NCBI GenBank assembly: GCA_965234335.1
Contig: OZ248455.1
Location: forward strand, 263,250 to 327,249
Direction: 5' to 3'
From: Leadbetterella lacustris
GTDB lineage: Bacteria > Bacteroidota > Bacteroidia > Cytophagales > Spirosomataceae
Length of the DNA stretch: 64,000 bases
Numbering within the stretch: the stretch's first letter is position 1; each line of letters begins with the position of its first letter. A program made the position numbers and the translations under genes. Below are positions 53,648 through 62,215 of the stretch, piece by piece. The notes under the pieces were generated by a model. That model was not told where the DNA came from and made no database searches. It saw only the letters and a program-made list of their open reading frames with translations.

Positions 53648-54802
53648 AAACTTCAAAAAACAAAAGAAATTTTAATGGACTTGGTGGCATTCCAAGTTTT
53701 AGGTGGACAAGGCAACTTGACAATTGTAGAATATTTGAAGGATTACCTGAAGTCTCAAGAGGTAGATTTTCAGGTAGTACCGAATAAAGAAGGCGATAAG
53801 GCACTTTTGCATTGTAGAATTGGACCTGCGGTAGACGGTGGCGTTATACTTTCAGGACATACGGATGTGGTGCCAGTAAAAGGGCAGGATTGGGTTACCG
53901 AGCCATTTGTGTTGACCGAAAAAGATGAAAAATGGTTTGCCCGCGGCTCATGCGATATGAAAGGTTTTTTGGCTTGTTTTTTGGCAAGCGTGGATCTTTT
54001 TAAGAAATCAAATCTCAAAAAACCCATCTATTTTGCTTTCTCTTATGATGAAGAAATAGGTTGCCTTTCGGGCTTCGAAACGGCGTGTGCTATCCGAGAC
54101 TTTTACAAAGAAAAACCCAAGTATGCAATAATTGGGGAGGCTACCATGATGCAGCCCGTGGTGGGGCAAAAGGGAATTTGTGTGTTAAAAACAACGGTTC
54201 ATGGTTCTGCGGGGCACAGTAGTAGAATAAAAAGAGAAGTAAGTGCCATACATGTAGCCGCTAAATTGGTGGTTTGGCTCGAAAACAAAATGAATGACCT
54301 ATTTGAATCGGGTGAAATTGACGAACGATTTACCCCAAATCATACTTCAATACATGTCGGTCAGTTTAATGGCGGAATTGCTCCAAACGTAATTGCAGAT
54401 AAATGTTCATTTTACTGGGATGTGAGAATAATCCCCAAAAGTAATTTGGAAAATATTCTCAAAGCTTACACTGACTATTGCAAAGAATTAGAAACAGAAC
54501 TACAACAAAGATTTGCTGGTGCGAGAATTATTACGGAAGAAGACCATCCGCCTGTTCCGCCATTGGATACCCCTGAGCATCTGGATGTTGTACCATTTAT
54601 TCAAAAAATATCTGGAAATCAAGAACTAGGAACTGTTGCTTATGCCGCAGAGGCTGGGCAGTTTGCTTTGGCTGGTTTCGAATCGGTCATTTGTGGGCCG
54701 GGAGATATTGCCCAAGCACATCGGGCCAATGAATTTATCGCCATCGAGCAAGTTGAAAAATGCTTGGTAATGATGGAAAAATTGGCGGAGGAATTGAGTT
54801 GA
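53645..54802 (+). CDS. argE: M20-family deacylase, acetylornithine deacetylase-like
   Basis: A zinc peptidase-fold amidohydrolase of 385 residues. Metal and catalytic motifs are clear: ILSGHTDVVPV (about residue 77), ARGSCDMKGFLA (about 103), YDEEIGCLSG (about 137), IGEATMMQPV (about 163) and the last metal His in CGPGDIAQAHRANEF (about 365). ArgE removes the acetyl group of N-acetylornithine in arginine synthesis; other acyl-amino acids are possible. Its start codon is the end of an 89-bp repeat. Confidence 0.9.
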   Translation: MKLQKTKEILMDLVAFQVLGGQGNLTIVEYLKDYLKSQEVDFQVVPNKEGDKALLHCRIGPAVDGGVILSGHTDVVPVKGQDWVTEPFVLTEKDEKWFARGSCDMKGFLACFLASVDLFKKSNLKKPIYFAFSYDEEIGCLSGFETACAIRDFYKEKPKYAIIGEATMMQPVVGQKGICVLKTTVHGSAGHSSRIKREVSAIHVAAKLVVWLENKMNDLFESGEIDERFTPNHTSIHVGQFNGGIAPNVIADKCSFYWDVRIIPKSNLENILKAYTDYCKELETELQQRFAGARIITEEDHPPVPPLDTPEHLDVVPFIQKISGNQELGTVAYAAEAGQFALAGFESVICGPGDIAQAHRANEFIAIEQVEKCLVMMEKLAEELS

Positions 54803-54810
54803 GATTATGG

Positions 54811-55209
54811 TCAGGAAAGTAAAATATCGGCTGGGATTCTAAGATTTTGATGAAGCTTTTTTATCATTTTTAGGTTCAGATTTCGTTTGCCATTTAGTAC
54901 TTCCGAAACTCGGTTTTCTCCTCCGAAATACTTGGCTACGTCCTTTTGAGAGAGATTTAACATTACCATTCTTTGTTTTATGGCCTCTAAGGGGCTAGGA
55001 GTTGGAATTGGAAAATGTTTCTTTTCGTAAGCAATCGCCAAAGTTGTAACGGCGTCTAACAGGTTAAGAGCCTTATGTTTTAAATCGGGTTCTTCAATCA
55101 TGTCAGCATCGATTAAGTTATCGATAATTTCTGACGCCCGTTTGAAATCATCCTCGGAAATTATGGGCTTTAAAACTATATCGTTTAAGTAGGCAATGGT
55201 AATTTTCAT
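54811..55209 (-). CDS. HigA-like XRE antitoxin, orphan
   Basis: I start at the ATG at 55209 (MKITIAYLND), not an in-frame upstream ATG whose first codons lie inside a repeat. The 132-residue product has a helical N-terminal domain and a C-terminal helix-turn-helix (LNLSQKDVAKYFGGENRVSE, then VLNGKRNLNLKMIKKLH), as in HigA antitoxins. A HigB toxin gene is expected next to it but neither side has one, so it is solitary. The start codon is the end of the 89-bp repeat copy 2. Confidence 0.8.
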   Translation of the reverse strand: MKITIAYLNDIVLKPIISEDDFKRASEIIDNLIDADMIEEPDLKHKALNLLDAVTTLAIAYEKKHFPIPTPSPLEAIKQRMVMLNLSQKDVAKYFGGENRVSEVLNGKRNLNLKMIKKLHQNLRIPADILLS

Positions 55210-55295
55210 ATGTTTATAATTTACCGCTAAGGCGGAAAGACGCAAAGAAATAATCATTTCTCTCCGTAGCTAAATTCTTAGTTATGAACGTTTCA
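55207..55295 (-). repeat. 89-bp leader repeat, copy 2 (ends in HigA-like ATG)
   Basis: On the minus strand this is the partner of 53559-53647, same length, about 78 of 89 bases equal by eye. The strongest blocks are the first 12 bases, AAATGATTATTTCTT, and GCCTTAGCGGTAAATTATAA up to the ATG. Confidence 0.85.
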
Positions 55296-55366
55296 ATTAT
55301 TATATATTTTCGATGATACGAGTATTCGTTTTATAAATAATTATCCCGAAGCGGGAAGTTTTATAT

Positions 55367-55400
55367 AAAGTAATAGAGGCTTTTTGACCCCTATTACTTT
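55367..55400. terminator. Hairpin after the 58.8-55.4 kb dehydrogenase gene
   Basis: AAAGTAATAG pairs with CTATTACTTT, extended by GG/CC, around a loop with five T. It lies 14 bases past the minus-strand stop. A second small hairpin (TCCCG-AAG-CGGGA) is at 55343-55357. Confidence 0.65.
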
Positions 55401-55413
55401 AATTATTCATTCC

Positions 55414-58400
55414 TCACTTCATCCCAGCCAAATACTCTACCAAGTCACGAATCTCTCTTTTCGACAAGATATCGCCCATTGGTGGCATGCTCGATGGCAT
55501 ATTTTCTCTTTTTGCTATTCTCGATAAAGCTACTTTGGTTGGTTCGGCGTCAGAAGTTGCCAATACTAATTCATGCTCGTTTTCTGACATCAAAGTTCCG
55601 GTTATTTCTTGTCCATCCTTCAAGGTCAAACTAACTTGCCCGAAGCCCGGCGATAGCCTATTGCTAGGTTTAATTAAAGCTTCCAGTAGAACTTCACGAG
55701 TAAGTTTACTGCCAATTTTGCTCAGATTCGGCCCAACTGTGGAGGCTACACCTGCATTGGTGGAATGACACCTAACACATTGAGCAGTAGAGTTATTGTT
55801 GAAAATATTTCTTCCTTCCCATGAATTACCACCAAACAAAGCTACTTTGAATTCTTCAAACCAATCGTCTGACTTTTTGGTGCTGTTGAGTTTAGCTAAA
55901 AGACTTTCTGAATTGGTTTTCTTAACGGCCTCTGAAAGGTCGAGTAATAGTTCTTTATCTAATTTTTCTGTGGCCATCATGTCTATCATGGCTCCCAATA
56001 CTTTTTCAGTTTTAGCCACTGGCATATTGGCCAAGGTGCCTATGAGTCTTTGCTTTTCTCTGATCGTACCTTTCTCGAAGATAGGTTTTACAATCTCATT
56101 TAGGGTATTTTCGTCGATATTAAGCTTTGATAAGGAGCCAATAGAAGCTACCCTAACTTCAGATTTTTCGTTTTGAAGTCCGTTTTGAACAATCTTATCT
56201 AAACCAACATAATTCAAAGAAGAAAGTGCTTCCAGCGTAGCAATCTTTACCTTTGGCTCTTTGGTATTTTCGAAAATACTCACCAGTTTAGTATTGAAAG
56301 ATTCTATTTTCAAGTTAGAAAGCAACTGACTGATAGCTACCTGTGTTTCAGGATTTTCAGCGTTCAAGAATGCCGTTACGTGGGGCTCAATACTTTGTTT
56401 TACTTGGTTTAAGTCCCTTATTATAATGCCTCTGTATCGGCCATCTACCCTGTCCATCAAAGAAGGTTCGGCCCAAGTGCCCAAGGCTGCTATTGCCTCG
56501 GCTCTTAGTTCGTCTGTTATTTTTTCTTTTTTAGCGTAATTTATCAAAGCGTCTAAAGAAGTCTTGTCGCCCACACGCAAGGCCACGTTAATGGCTCTTC
56601 TAAACAGCGGCTCGGAAGTAAATTTGTCATTGTTGAGCATTTTTACCAATGCTGGAAATGCCACCGGAATGGACAAATCATCGTTGATGGCTCTTGCCGT
56701 TTCTTCTGCTATAAACTCGTCTTCATCTTGCAAGAAAATTTGAATTTTATCGCTTTTTAGTCTTCTCAAGACCAGCACTGCTGCCAATCTCAAAGATTTA
56801 CTTTTATTGTTTGCTAAAGCAAGCATTTCGGTTTCCGCACCTAGTCTACTCAATGCAAATACCCCTGCATGTCTCAAATAAATATCTTCGTCTTTATTTT
56901 TATCTATCATGCTCAGAATGTTGCTGATAGCAGATTTATCTCCCAATTTACCCAAAGCCTCAGTAGCGTAGAATTTAACTCTGGAATTGTCACTCGTTAA
57001 TAGATTCTTTAGTTTATCTACAGCATTTTTATTTCTGACTTCGCCTAAAGTTTTAGCCGCTTGGGCTTGTATTTCGGTGTCAGTGTCGTCCAAAACCTTC
57101 AAAAGAGCTTCAGAATATTTAGCATCTGTTCTCGCTAACATACCTATTCCCCAAATCGCATGAATTTTGGTCAATTGATTTTTTGAAGTATTCAGAGTAT
57201 TTTCAAAAACCACAAAGCCTTTCTGCCCACGATTGACCAATTCAAATTGAGCTTTTTTACGAATTCTCATATCCTCAAATCCAATCAAATCGGCCAGCAT
57301 AGCATCCGTTTGTAATGGATATTTTAGAGTCATGTATGAAAGTGTTTTCTTTCTCAAATCCTCCAAATCGTTTTCTTTTTCGGTAACATCTATTTTCCAA
57401 ACTCTACCATAGTTTTTTGTATCCCATCCATTTACCCAGTCAGCTGCATACAAAGCACCCTCTGGTCCAAACTGAATGGCGGTTGGTAAAATGCCACTTA
57501 AAATGTCTTTTTCGCCATCGAGTTCAAACGAAGCTCCTTTTTGTTTCAAACCAAAAGACCAAATATGTGAGCCGCCCGGGCTTCCGACAAATTCTACGAG
57601 GAAGAATTTATTCAGCCAATTTTTTCCAAAAGCTGTACCCGGGTTAAACTGCATTCCGGTAGGGCCGTTGTGGAAATTCATGATAGGCGGAATGATGTGG
57701 GCCGCTTGGCCTTCCCAACGTGGTACTGAAAGTCGCTCGTCCATCCATACTTTATACTTATTGTTTTTGTTGTCGGTGTATTTTCCATACTGCCAGTTAG
57801 ACCTCCAGCCCAAGTCGGCACCTTCTACCAAGTGCACCAAACGCTCGCGTTCGGTTGGGTGGTCGCCGTCGTTATCCGACGAAATGATGTTGCCATATTG
57901 GTCAAAAACAAACTCGTGGGTGTTTCTGATACCGGATGCAAATACCTCAAAGTCAGTTCCGTCTGGGTTGGAGCGTACCAAGACGCCTTCATTTGGATAT
58001 TCAAATTTTTTGCCATCTACAGAGGTAATGTTGGCACCAATATCGCCAATTTGCCAATAAATTTTGCCATCTGGACCTTCTGTGATTCCGCTCATTCCAT
58101 GCCCACCAAAGCCAATGTGTACGGCATAACCATGGCTAATCGATTTTTTGGTTTCATAAAAACCGTCTTTGTTTTTATCTGTCAAACGCCACAAATCTGG
58201 GCCGGTGGCTACAAAAGCGTCTTTTTCTCTTATCAAAAGACCACCCGCAACGTCTGTAATTTCTTCATACAAATCATTGAAAACTCTTGTAGAAACATCG
58301 GCAATGCCATCTTTATTTTTATCTTCTATTTTCCAGATTTCTTCTTTTTCTACGGCAAGATCTTTCCAGTCGTGCACACCGTCTTCGTTAAGGTCTTTTA

Positions 58401-58818
58401 GCCAGCTGTTCTCTGCACTTTTTTCAGGTGCAAAAGTTTTTCTCAGAAACGCACGCCTGTCCTCTACAGTTTGCAAACCGATAGATTCGGTCATCCAGTT
58501 TTGATGGCCACGGATGTCAAATTCAGAGTTTTTTTGGCGGTTAGTTCGGGTCAAATACACCGCTCCGTTGTCGTCGATAGACATCGCTATGGGGTCTGGA
58601 GCCAAGGTGTCGCTTGCCCAAAGTTTAATTTGGAGGCCGTCCGCTATTTTTATGGGCATTTTGTCCCTTACTTCTTGAGCCTTTTTAATGGGGTCGGGGG
58701 AGTTGTCGCTTATGACTAGAAACTCTTCATTCCCAGTATTTTTTTTGCAAGAATTTACCAAGAAAACAAAGGAAAGTGCAACAAAGAGACTCCGGATTTT
58801 AAATATACTAATCTGCAT
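55414..58818 (-). CDS. PVC-type membrane-bound dehydrogenase with HEAT repeats and haem domain (second copy)
   Basis: The 1134-residue paralog of the 22742 gene. A signal peptide with lipobox LVNSC (about Cys24) is followed by an N-terminal propeller with several calcium-like Asp loops (DLNEDGVHDW, DKNKDGIAD, DKNKDGFYE), then GFGGHGMSGITEGPDGKIYW and FVFDQYGNIISSDNDGDHP. About 500 residues of HEAT-type repeats follow (residues 500-960). The C-terminal haem domain has CVRCH (1014-1018) with GPNLSKIGSKLTRE and a distal MPPMG. It should be a surface or periplasmic quinoprotein-like or sugar dehydrogenase, substrate unknown. It is transcribed alone. Confidence 0.86.
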   Translation of the reverse strand: MQISIFKIRSLFVALSFVFLVNSCKKNTGNEEFLVISDNSPDPIKKAQEVRDKMPIKIADGLQIKLWASDTLAPDPIAMSIDDNGAVYLTRTNRQKNSEFDIRGHQNWMTESIGLQTVEDRRAFLRKTFAPEKSAENSWLKDLNEDGVHDWKDLAVEKEEIWKIEDKNKDGIADVSTRVFNDLYEEITDVAGGLLIREKDAFVATGPDLWRLTDKNKDGFYETKKSISHGYAVHIGFGGHGMSGITEGPDGKIYWQIGDIGANITSVDGKKFEYPNEGVLVRSNPDGTDFEVFASGIRNTHEFVFDQYGNIISSDNDGDHPTERERLVHLVEGADLGWRSNWQYGKYTDNKNNKYKVWMDERLSVPRWEGQAAHIIPPIMNFHNGPTGMQFNPGTAFGKNWLNKFFLVEFVGSPGGSHIWSFGLKQKGASFELDGEKDILSGILPTAIQFGPEGALYAADWVNGWDTKNYGRVWKIDVTEKENDLEDLRKKTLSYMTLKYPLQTDAMLADLIGFEDMRIRKKAQFELVNRGQKGFVVFENTLNTSKNQLTKIHAIWGIGMLARTDAKYSEALLKVLDDTDTEIQAQAAKTLGEVRNKNAVDKLKNLLTSDNSRVKFYATEALGKLGDKSAISNILSMIDKNKDEDIYLRHAGVFALSRLGAETEMLALANNKSKSLRLAAVLVLRRLKSDKIQIFLQDEDEFIAEETARAINDDLSIPVAFPALVKMLNNDKFTSEPLFRRAINVALRVGDKTSLDALINYAKKEKITDELRAEAIAALGTWAEPSLMDRVDGRYRGIIIRDLNQVKQSIEPHVTAFLNAENPETQVAISQLLSNLKIESFNTKLVSIFENTKEPKVKIATLEALSSLNYVGLDKIVQNGLQNEKSEVRVASIGSLSKLNIDENTLNEIVKPIFEKGTIREKQRLIGTLANMPVAKTEKVLGAMIDMMATEKLDKELLLDLSEAVKKTNSESLLAKLNSTKKSDDWFEEFKVALFGGNSWEGRNIFNNNSTAQCVRCHSTNAGVASTVGPNLSKIGSKLTREVLLEALIKPSNRLSPGFGQVSLTLKDGQEITGTLMSENEHELVLATSDAEPTKVALSRIAKRENMPSSMPPMGDILSKREIRDLVEYLAGMK

Positions 58819-58912
58819 CGTTTGATAATTATGGTTGAAATTTTAACAAAAATATTTAAAAAAAGCTATATTCGAATTCGGTTCTGTTTATTAATTTCTA
58901 ATAAAAATATTT

Positions 58913-59659
58913 ATGAGAAACTTTCTTGAGAAATCTGGTTTTTTTTCGGCTTTGGTCTTTCTAATTTTTGTAAATTATGCTTGTAAACCCACTGCTCAAT
59001 CTATTGTAGATGAGTGCATTGAAATCTCTGGGGGCAAAAAGTACGATGACTTGGATGCTGCTTTTGATTTTAGGAATATGCACTATACTATCAAAAATAA
59101 AGAAGGGAAGTACACTTACACCCGAATGCAGGTTGATAGCTCCGGTCATAAAATTGAGGATATCGTCACCAACGATTCTTTCGAACGGAAAATTGATGGA
59201 GTAAAAAGTACAATTGCAGACTCCATGGCGGCCAAATATACCAGCTCGGTCAATTCGGTGGCGTATTTTTTTCTTTTGCCTAAACCCTTAAATGATCCGG
59301 CAGTGAGCAAGGAACTTGTTGGTTCAACCAAAATTAAAGGAAAGGAATATGACAAAATAAAGGTAAAATTTAGTGAAGACGGCGGCGGGAAAGACCACCA
59401 AGATATTTTTATGTATTGGATAGAAAAGAAAACCAAGTCTATGGATTATTTGGCATATTCTTACCAAACCAACGGTGGAGGTGTCAGATTTAGAGAGGCT
59501 TTTAACCAGAAAATCAAGAATGGAATTAAATACAGCGACTACAAAAACTACGGCTTTGAAGATTTAAAGACAAAACTAGAGGATTTAGATGTGCTTTTTG
59601 ACCAAAACAAAATACCTTTGAAGTCTGAAATTATCAACCTTAACGTAAACATAAAATGA
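58913..59659 (+). CDS. DUF6503-family lipoprotein
   Basis: A 248-residue protein with a signal peptide and lipobox VNYAC (Cys24). Family-like phrases include CIEISGGKKYDDLDAAFDFR, HYTIKNKEGKYTYTRMQVDS, TSSVNSVAYFFLLPKPLNDP and GGGKDHQDIFMYWIEKKT. DUF6503 proteins are envelope lipoproteins with a beta-sandwich of unknown role, perhaps LolA/RseB-like. It overlaps the SGNH hydrolase gene by 4 bp (ATGA), so the two are coupled. Confidence 0.82.
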   Translation: MRNFLEKSGFFSALVFLIFVNYACKPTAQSIVDECIEISGGKKYDDLDAAFDFRNMHYTIKNKEGKYTYTRMQVDSSGHKIEDIVTNDSFERKIDGVKSTIADSMAAKYTSSVNSVAYFFLLPKPLNDPAVSKELVGSTKIKGKEYDKIKVKFSEDGGGKDHQDIFMYWIEKKTKSMDYLAYSYQTNGGGVRFREAFNQKIKNGIKYSDYKNYGFEDLKTKLEDLDVLFDQNKIPLKSEIINLNVNIK

Positions 59660-60315
59660 AAACTCTCTTGTTTGGTTTATTTTTAGCCACAGTTCTTTTT
59701 GCTTTCAAAGCAGATAATCCTAAAAAAATAATATTTTTTGGAGATTCTATCACCCAAGCCGGAGTAAATCCGGGCGGATACATCACTATGTTAAAGGAAA
59801 TGTACAAAAAAGCTGGAAACACTTCAGAACTTATCGGTGCTGGAATTGGTGGAAACAAAGTGTACGACCTTTTTCTAAGAATGGAAGACGATGTTTTAGC
59901 TAAAAAGCCTGATGTTGTGGTGATTTATGTGGGTGTAAATGATGTTTGGCACAAAGCGAGCTACGGCACAGGAACCGATGCAGACAAATTTACGAAATTT
60001 TACGTGGCATTGATTAAGAAGATGCAGTCGCAAGGAATCAAACTTATTCTCACCACCCCAGCGGCTATTGGAGAAAAGACTGACCATAGCAACCAACAAG
60101 ACGGTGATTTGAACCAGTATTCTAAGATTATCCGTGACCTTGCAAAAGAGCATAAATGTGGCATAGTTGACTTAAGAAAAGCGTTTTTGGACTATAACCT
60201 CGCCAACAACCCTGAAAACAAAGAAAAAGGAATATTGACGACAGATCGAGTACATCTCAACGAAGCAGGGAATAAATTGGTGGCGGAGTTGATGTATAGG
60301 GAATTTATGAAGTGA
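59656..60315 (+). CDS. SGNH/GDSL-family esterase
   Basis: A secreted hydrolase of 219 residues with a signal peptide (about residues 1-18). Block I is FFGDSITQAGVNPGG (Ser30 region), block II GAGIGGNKV, block III VIYVGVNDVWH and block V TDRVHLNEAGNKL with the catalytic Asp and His. All four SGNH residues are present. It probably deacetylates carbohydrates or cleaves small esters outside the cytosol. Coupled to the DUF6503 gene; a palindromic repeat follows. Confidence 0.92.
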   Translation: MKTLLFGLFLATVLFAFKADNPKKIIFFGDSITQAGVNPGGYITMLKEMYKKAGNTSELIGAGIGGNKVYDLFLRMEDDVLAKKPDVVVIYVGVNDVWHKASYGTGTDADKFTKFYVALIKKMQSQGIKLILTTPAAIGEKTDHSNQQDGDLNQYSKIIRDLAKEHKCGIVDLRKAFLDYNLANNPENKEKGILTTDRVHLNEAGNKLVAELMYREFMK

Positions 60316-60331
60316 TTTTTTTATATTTTTT

Positions 60332-60421
60332 ACCACAGAGTACACAGAGTTTTTATTACACGGAGTAGCACAGAGTTTTATATCCGTGTAACTCTGTGTG
60401 TAACTCAGTGTCCTCTGTGGT
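60332..60421. repeat. 90-bp CACAGAG palindrome between convergent genes
   Basis: The left end ACCACAGAGTACACAGAG and the right end CACTGAG-type sequence closing CCTCTGTGGT are reverse complements with a few mismatches. Internal blocks TTACACGGA and CCGTGTAA pair as well. The gap separates the SGNH gene (+) from the GxxExxY gene (-), so it may act as a two-way terminator. Confidence 0.7.
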
Positions 60422-60428
60422 GAAATTC

Positions 60429-60803
60429 TCAAAGTATCAACCTCTTAATCCCTAATTTCAAGGATGGAACATTAAAGTTCAGCAAAAGTCCAAGCTTACA
60501 TTTTGAAAGTTTTAAATAAGTCAAGACTTGAGCGACGTGAATATCTGTAATAGCCTCTACTGATTTAATTTCTAAAACTATTTGTTTATTTACAATTAAG
60601 TCAATCCGATACCCTGTTTCCAAATGAATTTCTTTGTAAATTACTGGCAAGGCCTTCTGTTTCTCAACTGTAAGTCCAGCACATTTCAATTCATAAAAAA
60701 GACACTCTTCATAAGCACTTTCCAACAATCCTGGTCCGAGAGCATTATGTACTGTAAATGCACATTTTAGAATTTTTTCCGATAGTTTGTTTAACTCCTC
60801 CAT
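60429..60803 (-). CDS. GxxExxY protein
   Basis: A 124-residue member of the GxxExxY family, named for the motif seen here as GPGLLESAYEECLFYEL (about residue 22). Further conserved parts are YKEIHLETGYRIDLIVNKQIVLEIKS and THVAQVLTYLKLS-like HVAQVLTYLKLSKCKLGLLLNF. The DLxV...ExK pattern resembles a PD-(D/E)XK nuclease core. The biological role is not established. It lies 3 bp after ssb on the same transcript. Confidence 0.9.
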   Translation of the reverse strand: MEELNKLSEKILKCAFTVHNALGPGLLESAYEECLFYELKCAGLTVEKQKALPVIYKEIHLETGYRIDLIVNKQIVLEIKSVEAITDIHVAQVLTYLKLSKCKLGLLLNFNVPSLKLGIKRLIL

Positions 60804-60806
60804 AAC

Positions 60807-61244
60807 TCAAAACGGCAAGCCATCCCCATCTGCCACCTGATTAGGCACTGTATAACTAGCGGGTTGGTTGGCTCCTGAATAAGAAGCAGAAGTTTTATTC
60901 TCCCCGTCGCGATTTGGTTGGCTGAGCATTTGTATGCTGTTGCCTCTGATTTTGAAGGAGGTTTTTTCTACGCCGTTGGCGTCGGTATATTTTTCTGTGC
61001 GGATGCGGCCCTCAATGTACACACTGTTGCCTTTTTTGAGATATTGCTCAGCTATGCCAGCTAGGCCTTCCCACAGTTCTATACGGTGCCACTCGGTATT
61101 TTCTACTTTTTCACCTTCTTTGTTTTTGTAGGATTCGGTAGTGGCGATGCTGAATGAGGCCACTTTGCCACCGCTTGGGAGTGTTCTAACTTCTGGGTCT
61201 GAGCCTAAGTTTCCGATCAACAATACTTTGTTTAATGATGCCAT
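60807..61244 (-). CDS. ssb: Single-stranded DNA-binding protein
   Basis: An OB-fold protein of 145 residues binding ssDNA in replication and repair. It has the N-terminal LNKVLLIGNLGSDPEVRTLP and FSIATTESYKNKEGEKVENTEWHRIELW-type core (NTEWHRIELWEGLAGIAEQY), and GNSVYIEGRIRTEKY. The C-terminal tail ends GDGLPF, the acidic tip that recruits partner proteins. It precedes the GxxExxY gene. Confidence 0.96.
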   Translation of the reverse strand: MASLNKVLLIGNLGSDPEVRTLPSGGKVASFSIATTESYKNKEGEKVENTEWHRIELWEGLAGIAEQYLKKGNSVYIEGRIRTEKYTDANGVEKTSFKIRGNSIQMLSQPNRDGENKTSASYSGANQPASYTVPNQVADGDGLPF

Positions 61245-61415
61245 GGTTTTGCTTTAGTTTGAAATTGTTAATAATGATTTCCAATTGTTTCTTCCCAAAT
61301 TGAGAAGACGATGCAAAATTGGAGAGGCTGCCAAAAGTTATTCGGTTATTAAACGTTTGTATTCGTTTGTAAATGTTTGTTGTCGGGTAAGACGTTGATA
61401 GTGAAATTTTTATTA

Positions 61416-61537
61416 AACACATAGCATCATAGTAAACATAGAGAAAATATGATCTCTATGTGGCTATTTGTTTTAATTATTAACACATAGATTCAAAGTA
61501 AACATAGAGAAAATATGATCTCTATATGCCTATGTAT
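61416..61537 (+). repeat. Two tandem ACACATAG hairpin units
   Basis: Units at about 61416-61473 and 61482-61537, 66 bases apart, share a 29-base identical core beginning AGTAAACATAGAGAAAATAT. Each is an imperfect hairpin (ACACATAG... and ATAGAGA/TCTCTAT arms). They resemble 53428-53540. Confidence 0.75.
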
Positions 61538-61954
61538 TTATATAAATTAATGTAACGCCCAATAAAACTTGGCTCTCGGCGGATAAATTTTTTTTACGAA
61601 TATTGAAAAGCCACATGGCAAATGAGATAGTTTAGAGTTACATTTTGGTAGGGTTTTTACTAGGGTTTGTGTTTTTATTTATGAATCTTTGTTTGAAAGG
61701 CAAAAGAATTAAATTTCGGATTGGAATTTCTTTTTGTCTAGCTTCGAGATTATTATTAGGAACATCTCAAAGAGTAGAATTTGAAACGAAAATGAATTTG
61801 TAATTTGAAGTGAGAATTGATCAAATACCACGTATTGGAAATGTCTATGCGTTTCAAATTTTGCTGAGAATTTACGATTGGACAACATCGCATTTGTCTT
61901 GTTGTAAGTACCTTTTCGAGCAAAATATCAGTTGTATGAGATTTTGAAAACTCA
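61538..61954. other. Intergenic region without a supported gene
   Basis: Between the ACACATAG repeats and the YoeB gene only short ORFs occur. A minus-strand 68-codon frame (61756-61962) overlaps the yoeB stop by 8 bases, and a plus-strand 41-codon frame starts near 61681. Neither has family features or a clear ribosome site. The yoeB transcript probably ends here. Confidence 0.4.
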
Positions 61955-62212
61955 TTAATCATAATGAAACCTGCATTTTAGAATATGAATTTTACTATCC
62001 TCATACCTGTAAATTAAGCGATGCTCGTCATCAATTCTTCTTGACCAAAACCCTGAATATTTATGTTTTAATGGCTCAGGTTTCCCAATTCCATCAAAAG
62101 GATTTCTTGCAATATCTTTTAAGAGTTCATTAATTCTTTTCAGCTTCTTTTTATCTGTATTTTGCCAATAAATATAATCTTCCCAAGATTCATCTACAAA
62201 AACGTATTTCAT
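61955..62212 (-). CDS. yoeB: YoeB-family mRNA interferase toxin
   Basis: The 85-residue RelE-superfamily toxin cleaves mRNA at the ribosome. It shows the family sequence DESWEDYIYWQNTDKKKLKRI, NPFDGIGKPEPLKH, SGFWSRRIDDEHRLIYRY and the C-terminal CRFHYD with catalytic His83 and Tyr84. All key residues look intact. The antitoxin gene lies 3 bp upstream. Confidence 0.95.
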   Translation of the reverse strand: MKYVFVDESWEDYIYWQNTDKKKLKRINELLKDIARNPFDGIGKPEPLKHKYSGFWSRRIDDEHRLIYRYEDSKIHILKCRFHYD

Positions 62213-62215
62213 ATT

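Noticed and set aside
57476..58401. Long plus-strand ORFs opposite the 1134-residue dehydrogenase
   Set aside because: They are shadow frames of a clear multi-domain gene, with no start context and no motif.
61756..61962. 68-codon ORF overlapping the end of yoeB
   Set aside because: Overlap by 8 bases could suggest coupling, but the sequence has no family resemblance and the surrounding gap looks non-coding.
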